A stretch of DNA of 36,296 nt, from the NCBI RefSeq assembly GCF_014697125.1, contig NZ_JACJRG010000049.1, positions 1 through 36,296 of the forward strand, in the 5' to 3' direction. Both the position numbers and the translations under genes were made by a program. The notes beneath the pieces were generated by a model. The model was not told the DNA's origin. It was given only the letters and a program-made list of their open reading frames with translations, and did not search any database. The DNA is from Anabaena minutissima FACHB-250 (GTDB taxonomy: Bacteria; Cyanobacteriota; Cyanobacteriia; Cyanobacteriales; Nostocaceae). Below are positions 33,064-36,296 of this stretch, piece by piece (positions within the stretch are counted from its first letter, which is position 1; each line of letters opens with the position of its first letter).

Positions 33064-33828
33064 TTGAACGCTGTGTCTCTTAAGATTATTTCTTTTTTTA
33101 ATCAAGCTGGTGGAACTGGTAAAACCACCCTAACGCAGAATTTGGGTTATCAGCTGGCTCAACGGAGACATCGAGTTTTGCTAGTGGATATTGATCCTCA
33201 AGCATCACTGACTGCTTTCATGGGTTTAGAGCCGTTCGAGTTGAAGCAAACCATAGCTGATTCGTTATTAAAAGATGCTCCATTACCGCTCCACCAGAAT
33301 TTACACGATGTAGACTTAGTTCCCAGCAACATTCTTTTGAGTGCCATTGAGGTACAACTTCATTCTGTAATAGCTCGTGAATGGAGACTAAAGCAAACAT
33401 TATTAACTGTGCAAGACAGTTATGACTTTGTACTGATTGACTGTCCTCCCACATTGGGAATTTTCAGTATTTTGAGCTTGGTAGCTTCTACTCATGTACT
33501 TGTACCAATTCAAACCCACTTTAAAGCTTTTTTAGGTGTAGAACTGTTGCTAGATTCTATTCGCCAAGTAAGAGAACGTATTAATCCTGGTCTGGCGATT
33601 GCTGGGGTAGTGCCTATGATGCACGAAAGCCGTACTAGCCAAGGGAAAGTTATTCTTGATGGCATCAATGAACAACTGAGTCCCATAGCTCCAATTTTTC
33701 CAGCTATTCCAAGAACAATTAGCTTTGCTGATGCTTCGATGGCAAGACAGCCATTGGCGGTTTATGATCCTAAACACCCATCTGTGCAAATCCTGGAAGC
33801 CATTGCTCAGAAACTGGAGGAAGTTTAA
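33064..33828 (+). CDS. parA: ParA-family partition ATPase (locus 2), signature lysine replaced
   Basis: A 254-residue ParA-family ATPase with FNQAGGTGKTTLTQNLGYQL at residues 12-31. The P-loop lysine K20 is present, but the deviant Walker A signature lysine is alanine (A15), a cyanobacterial variant. VDIDPQASLTAFMG (about 42-55) and a Walker B-like YDFVLIDCPP (about 121-130) follow. Start codon uncertain: TTG 33064 or GTG 33073, neither with a good ribosome-binding site. The stop overlaps the parB2 ATG by one base, with GGAGG inside parA2 for ParB2. It differs from ParA1 by length and signature. Loss of the signature lysine may change dimerisation. Confidence 0.9.
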   Translation: MNAVSLKIISFFNQAGGTGKTTLTQNLGYQLAQRRHRVLLVDIDPQASLTAFMGLEPFELKQTIADSLLKDAPLPLHQNLHDVDLVPSNILLSAIEVQLHSVIAREWRLKQTLLTVQDSYDFVLIDCPPTLGIFSILSLVASTHVLVPIQTHFKAFLGVELLLDSIRQVRERINPGLAIAGVVPMMHESRTSQGKVILDGINEQLSPIAPIFPAIPRTISFADASMARQPLAVYDPKHPSVQILEAIAQKLEEV

Positions 33829-34751
33829 TGCCACCAAGAAAATCTAATCGCGTAGCACCAAAGTTAAATACGGTTGATGCCTACCTTAGTAGCTCTTCTA
33901 ACTCATCTTCTACCACAGCCCCAATTGAAAAAATTCGATTACCACTCAAACAACCACGTCGCTACTTCGACCCGGAGAAGTTAGCCCAATTAGTGCAGTC
34001 AGTCAGAGAACATGGCATTTTAGAACCCGTGCTGGTTCGTCCACTCCATGATGGGGAGTACGAGCTGGTAGCTGGTGAACGACGACTACGGGCGGCGCGT
34101 GAGGTGGGATTAGGTGAAATCCCGATTGTCTCTCATGATTTAGATGACAAACAAGCTCTCCAAGTAGCTTTGATGGAGAACTTACAACGGGAAGACCTAA
34201 ATCCAGTGGAAGAAACTGAGGCAGTGCTAGAGATTCTATCGCTTTCCTTAGAAATAGAACCGAGTGAAGTTGTGTCCATTTTGCACCAGTCTTTCAACGC
34301 GAAACAAAGAGGTATTGAATTGAATCAGAACGTTCTGATTCAACTTGAACAGATTGAAACAGTATTGTCTCGAATAGGACGTTTCAATGCTGGAACATTC
34401 CGCTCTAGCCGACTTCCTTTGCTAAATCTTCCTGAAGATATACTTTCTGCACTGAGGCGCGGCGAGATTGAGTACACTAAAGCCCAAGCAATTGCACGAG
34501 TTAAATCAGAACAGCAACGTTCTGATTTACTCAAGATAGCTATTGCTGAAAATTTATCTTTGAGCGAAATCAAGACGAAAATCAAAGAACTGACACCTGA
34601 AACAGAAACAACACCAGATAGAGTTTTAGCTGAACGATTAGCTGAGATTAGCAAGCGACTACAAAAAAATAAAGGAGTGAGTGTTCAGAAGAATAGAACA
34701 CGGATATTGAAGCTTCTGGATGAGTTAGAAAAACTCACATCAGAAAGCTAG
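33828..34751 (+). CDS. parB: ParB-family partition protein (locus 2), carrying internal palindromes
   Basis: A 307-residue ParB-family protein with the same layout as ParB1. N-terminal tail rich in Ser/Thr; KQPRRYFDP (41-49), GERRLRAA (83-90), ENLQREDLNPVEE (117-129), linker with NQNVLI (166-171), and an HTH-like LNLPEDILSALRRGEIEYTKAQAIAR. A C-terminal helix provides dimerisation. GGAGG at 33816-33820 lies 7 bp from the ATG. The linker holds a 24-bp palindrome, and codons near 34502-34529 hold a second, split pair of the same half-site. It probably binds parS sites, including those in its own gene. Confidence 0.94.
   Translation: MPPRKSNRVAPKLNTVDAYLSSSSNSSSTTAPIEKIRLPLKQPRRYFDPEKLAQLVQSVREHGILEPVLVRPLHDGEYELVAGERRLRAAREVGLGEIPIVSHDLDDKQALQVALMENLQREDLNPVEETEAVLEILSLSLEIEPSEVVSILHQSFNAKQRGIELNQNVLIQLEQIETVLSRIGRFNAGTFRSSRLPLLNLPEDILSALRRGEIEYTKAQAIARVKSEQQRSDLLKIAIAENLSLSEIKTKIKELTPETETTPDRVLAERLAEISKRLQKNKGVSVQKNRTRILKLLDELEKLTSES
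34320..34343. promoter_or_regulatory. Candidate intragenic parS site in parB2 (24-bp perfect palindrome)
   Basis: The core is AATCAGAACGTTCTGATT, extended by 3 bp on each side to a perfect 24-bp palindrome, spanning codons L165-Q172. It matches the parB1 palindrome except for two synonymous, symmetric changes that preserve pairing. parS function is inference. Confidence 0.65.
34502..34529. promoter_or_regulatory. Split parS-like site in parB2 (11-bp arms, 6-bp spacer)
   Basis: TAAATCAGAAC and GTTCTGATTTA flank AGCAAC. The half-sites AATCAGAAC and GTTCTGATT equal those of the full site at 34320-34343, but here they are read in a different codon frame (TCA GAA / TCT GAT), so the match is at DNA level. 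Confidence 0.55.
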
Positions 34752-34781
34752 GTTGATGAAAGCGTTGTCCCCTATATGTCA

Positions 34782-35105
34782 CTATGCGCTCTGCTCATGA
34801 TCCAATGGAGTCAAATGAATCACTACTCGCTGATTAAGAGCGTGAGCGATTTTTTGAAGCATTGACAGAGAGTGTCCCTCGTAATCACAATCTTCCAGGC
34901 GTGCAATCACAGGCTGTTTTGTACCAACAAGTTCAGCCAGTTGTTTCTGTGTTAACCTCGCTTTTGTTCTAGCTTCATAAATCAACTGTGCCACTTCTGC
35001 ATTGATTGAAGCTTCTACTACCATTGCCTCAAGCTCAGAGTCGCTGCTAGTCAGCTTGTCAATTATTTTTATTGCATCACTCGTCGAAGCCATTATTTTT
35101 TTCAT
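34782..35105 (-). CDS. XRE-type HTH antitoxin
   Basis: A 107-residue protein with a C-terminal helix-turn-helix (ARLTQKQLAELVGTKQPVIA then RLEDCDYEGHSLSMLQKIAH) and an N-terminal helical arm (IKIIDKLTSSDSELEAMVVE). This is the plan of HigA/RelB-type XRE antitoxins. ATG 35105 is used; ATG at codon 5 is an alternative. The upstream gene at 35151-35498 is on the same strand, 45 bp away, but is not a recognisable RelE toxin. It may be an orphan antitoxin or belong to an unusual pair. Confidence 0.75.
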   Translation of the reverse strand: MKKIMASTSDAIKIIDKLTSSDSELEAMVVEASINAEVAQLIYEARTKARLTQKQLAELVGTKQPVIARLEDCDYEGHSLSMLQKIAHALNQRVVIHLTPLDHEQSA

Positions 35106-35150
35106 CTACATAGGTGTAAGTTTTTGGGTCTTGTCCAAACTCATCAAGTT

Positions 35151-35498
35151 TTATTTATATAAAATAGATAATCTTGTATAGTGCTGTAGACGTTCTGCGT
35201 AATATTTAGCTTTAAATTGGTTCTCTAATTCTTCCAATTTAGATGTTTTTATAGGTTCTAAGCTTAAGTAATTACGATATGCCTCATTAGCTTCATAAAG
35301 AACACTATAAGATTGATATGATGCTTCGTTTTTCACCATAAACTCTATCAAGCTTTCTATAGTTTCACCCTGCCAAGAGTCTGAAATATCAACTTGAAAT
35401 CTTTCTCTTTTAGTTGATGTGGCATCGCTCCATAAATCACCAAAGGGGACATCTTGATTTTTAAATTGTCTAAGCCATTCTCTAAAACTTATGGTCAT
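35151..35498 (-). CDS. YozE-like small protein
   Basis: A 115-residue protein. The N-terminal 70 residues (SFREWLRQFKNQDVPFGDLW, then RERFQVDISDSWQGETIESL and ASYQSYSVLYEANEAYRNYL) follow the YozE SAM-like pattern: FxxWL, a central F/P segment and a Y at the end. The tail is helical and charged. It lies 45 bp upstream of the XRE antitoxin gene and could be co-transcribed with it. The partner relation is only positional. The YozE call is from memory. Confidence 0.55.
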   Translation of the reverse strand: MTISFREWLRQFKNQDVPFGDLWSDATSTKRERFQVDISDSWQGETIESLIEFMVKNEASYQSYSVLYEANEAYRNYLSLEPIKTSKLEELENQFKAKYYAERLQHYTRLSILYK

Positions 35499-35675
35499 TC
35501 TTCATTTCTCCCTAGTAGGTTTTTAGCCTATGATTATGAGATTGTAAGCATTTTGAATAATTTCATGAAAAACCGTGATTACTCTGAATGTTTATTTCAA
35601 AAAAATCTTTAAATTAAAGGAATATTAAGGCTTTCCACAGTTAACCAACAGCCAGCCTTGATATTGCTAGATACC

Positions 35676-36197
35676 ATGAATATAGCTTTTCAAAGCTGCA
35701 AAAGTAAAAAGCAGATTTCTAATGACAATTATCTCCAATCCTTAGTTAACGAGTACAAAGAAAGGTGGGGAAACTCCTATGAAGAGGAAGACCAATGGTG
35801 GGGTGACAAAACATTAACTTGGGATAAGGCAATTGAAAGAGCTTGGAAATCCCGACTTTGGCATGGAAAGATGCACGGTCATCAATGCCGAGTTGCTAAT
35901 AAGTTATCTGAGGGGTTAGAAGTTGCATTAGCTGATAAAGTACAGCCAGAAAGCTTTAAAGATTTTCAAGCTTTGCATATATGGTTACAGTCTATTGTTA
36001 GTAGAATTAGAGGTTTAGGAGCAACAACAGCGTATGATGTTGCACGACGCTTAGGTGTTTGGCTGGAATTAAAACCAGTTGTAGTCTATCTACACGCAGG
36101 AACCGCTATTGGAGCTAGAAAATTTGGCATCAAGGGAGAGACTGCACTGCTTAGTGCATTTCCACAAGAGATTCAAGTGTTGGGCCTATTTTACTGA
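35676..36197 (+). CDS. Hypothetical protein with a helix-hairpin-helix-like segment
   Basis: A 173-residue protein from ATG 35676; a TTG at 35658 adds six residues. It contains LSEGLEVALADKVQPESF followed by RIRGLGATTAYDVARRLGVW, an HhH-like glycine-rich turn that is usually a DNA-backbone contact, then LKPVVVYLHAGTAIGARKFG. I recall this combination from uncharacterised bacterial proteins but cannot name the family. A tryptophan-rich middle (QWWGDKTLTWDKAIERAWKS) is distinctive. It may be a DNA-binding or repair-related protein. Confidence 0.7.
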   Translation: MNIAFQSCKSKKQISNDNYLQSLVNEYKERWGNSYEEEDQWWGDKTLTWDKAIERAWKSRLWHGKMHGHQCRVANKLSEGLEVALADKVQPESFKDFQALHIWLQSIVSRIRGLGATTAYDVARRLGVWLELKPVVVYLHAGTAIGARKFGIKGETALLSAFPQEIQVLGLFY

Positions 36198-36211
36198 GGA
36201 GCCGTCTCCTC

Positions 36212-36231
36212 CTGAAGTTCCCTCCCTTCAG
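36212..36231 (+). terminator. Possible terminator hairpin after the last gene
   Basis: CTGAAG and CTTCAG pair around an 8-base loop (TTCCCTCC), 12 bp after the stop at 36197. No T-tract follows, so it is a weak terminator or an mRNA-stabilising stem. Confidence 0.3.
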
Positions 36232-36296
36232 TCCCCACATAAAAGGGTCACAGACCCCGGTCACATCAGTAGTAAGTAATGAAACTGATGGAGTGC

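Noticed and set aside
1..36296. Canonical chromosomal parS (TGTTTCACGTGAAACA), tRNA or rRNA genes.
   Set aside because: None was found on reading both strands.

Overview
The window looks like part of a large plasmid (or plasmid-derived element) of a filamentous, Nostoc-type cyanobacterium. Three things point that way: many HIP1 octamers (GCGATCGC, e.g. near 6921, 13815, 14450, 17022, 20241, 23661, 30434), heptad-type GGGGAGCAGGGG repeats and small dispersed repeats, and protein families typical of cyanobacterial plasmids. No rRNA, tRNA or CRISPR array was seen. Two ParAB loci plus an actin-type (ParM-like) locus argue for a low-copy replicon, possibly a cointegrate.

Layout. 1-3279: a dispersed repeat, a basic hypothetical gene, parA1-parB1 and a small antitoxin-like gene. 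3324-8866: a cytoplasmic serine hydrolase, a DUF4365 nuclease-like gene with a coupled partner, a tyrosine recombinase, an S23-type four-helix-bundle gene flanked by heptad repeats, an integrase remnant and a higBA toxin-antitoxin pair. 8907-12685: a one-ORF fusion of a TM0106/RecB-like nuclease with an IS66-type DDE transposase, then a PLD-type nuclease whose N-terminus resembles abortive-infection proteins. 13242-18597: a seven-gene minus-strand run from a ParM-like ATPase through two ribbon-helix-helix-type proteins, small and membrane proteins, to a P-loop ATPase. 18958-22282: a small RHH protein, an IS630 remnant and a primase-helicase (Toprim plus VapE-type ATPase). 22283-24087: a non-coding region with two 11-bp-periodic repeat arrays, a Toprim pseudogene and hairpins. 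24088-26574: a group II intron with a frameshifted HNH end. 27238-31722: a LysR effector-domain chimera, a 10-bp-period repeat array, a membrane NACHT ATPase and a small upstream gene separated by an attenuator-like double hairpin. 31819-36296: a second dispersed-repeat copy, a DnaX-tau-like proline-rich gene, parA2-parB2, an XRE antitoxin, a YozE-like gene and a helix-hairpin-helix hypothetical.

How the genes may work together. The primase-helicase probably supports replication. ParAB1, ParAB2 and ParM/ParR-like proteins would partition the plasmid. Both parB genes carry a 24-bp perfect DNA palindrome at the same place, encoding the shared residues NQNVLI. Their inner cores differ by two synonymous changes that compensate each other in the palindrome, as expected of an intragenic parS site. 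The arrays at 22660-22790 and 23622-23753 have the 11-bp pitch of ParR centromeres or iterons. The accessory genes (higBA, XRE antitoxin, DUF4365 pair, PLD and NACHT proteins) look like maintenance and defence cargo.

The strongest candidates for something undescribed are the intragenic parS-like palindromes, the phased repeat arrays, the ParM-to-ATPase operon, the RecB-IS66 fusion and the attenuator-like structure upstream of the NACHT gene. All functional statements come from reading the sequence and remembered family features; no search was run.
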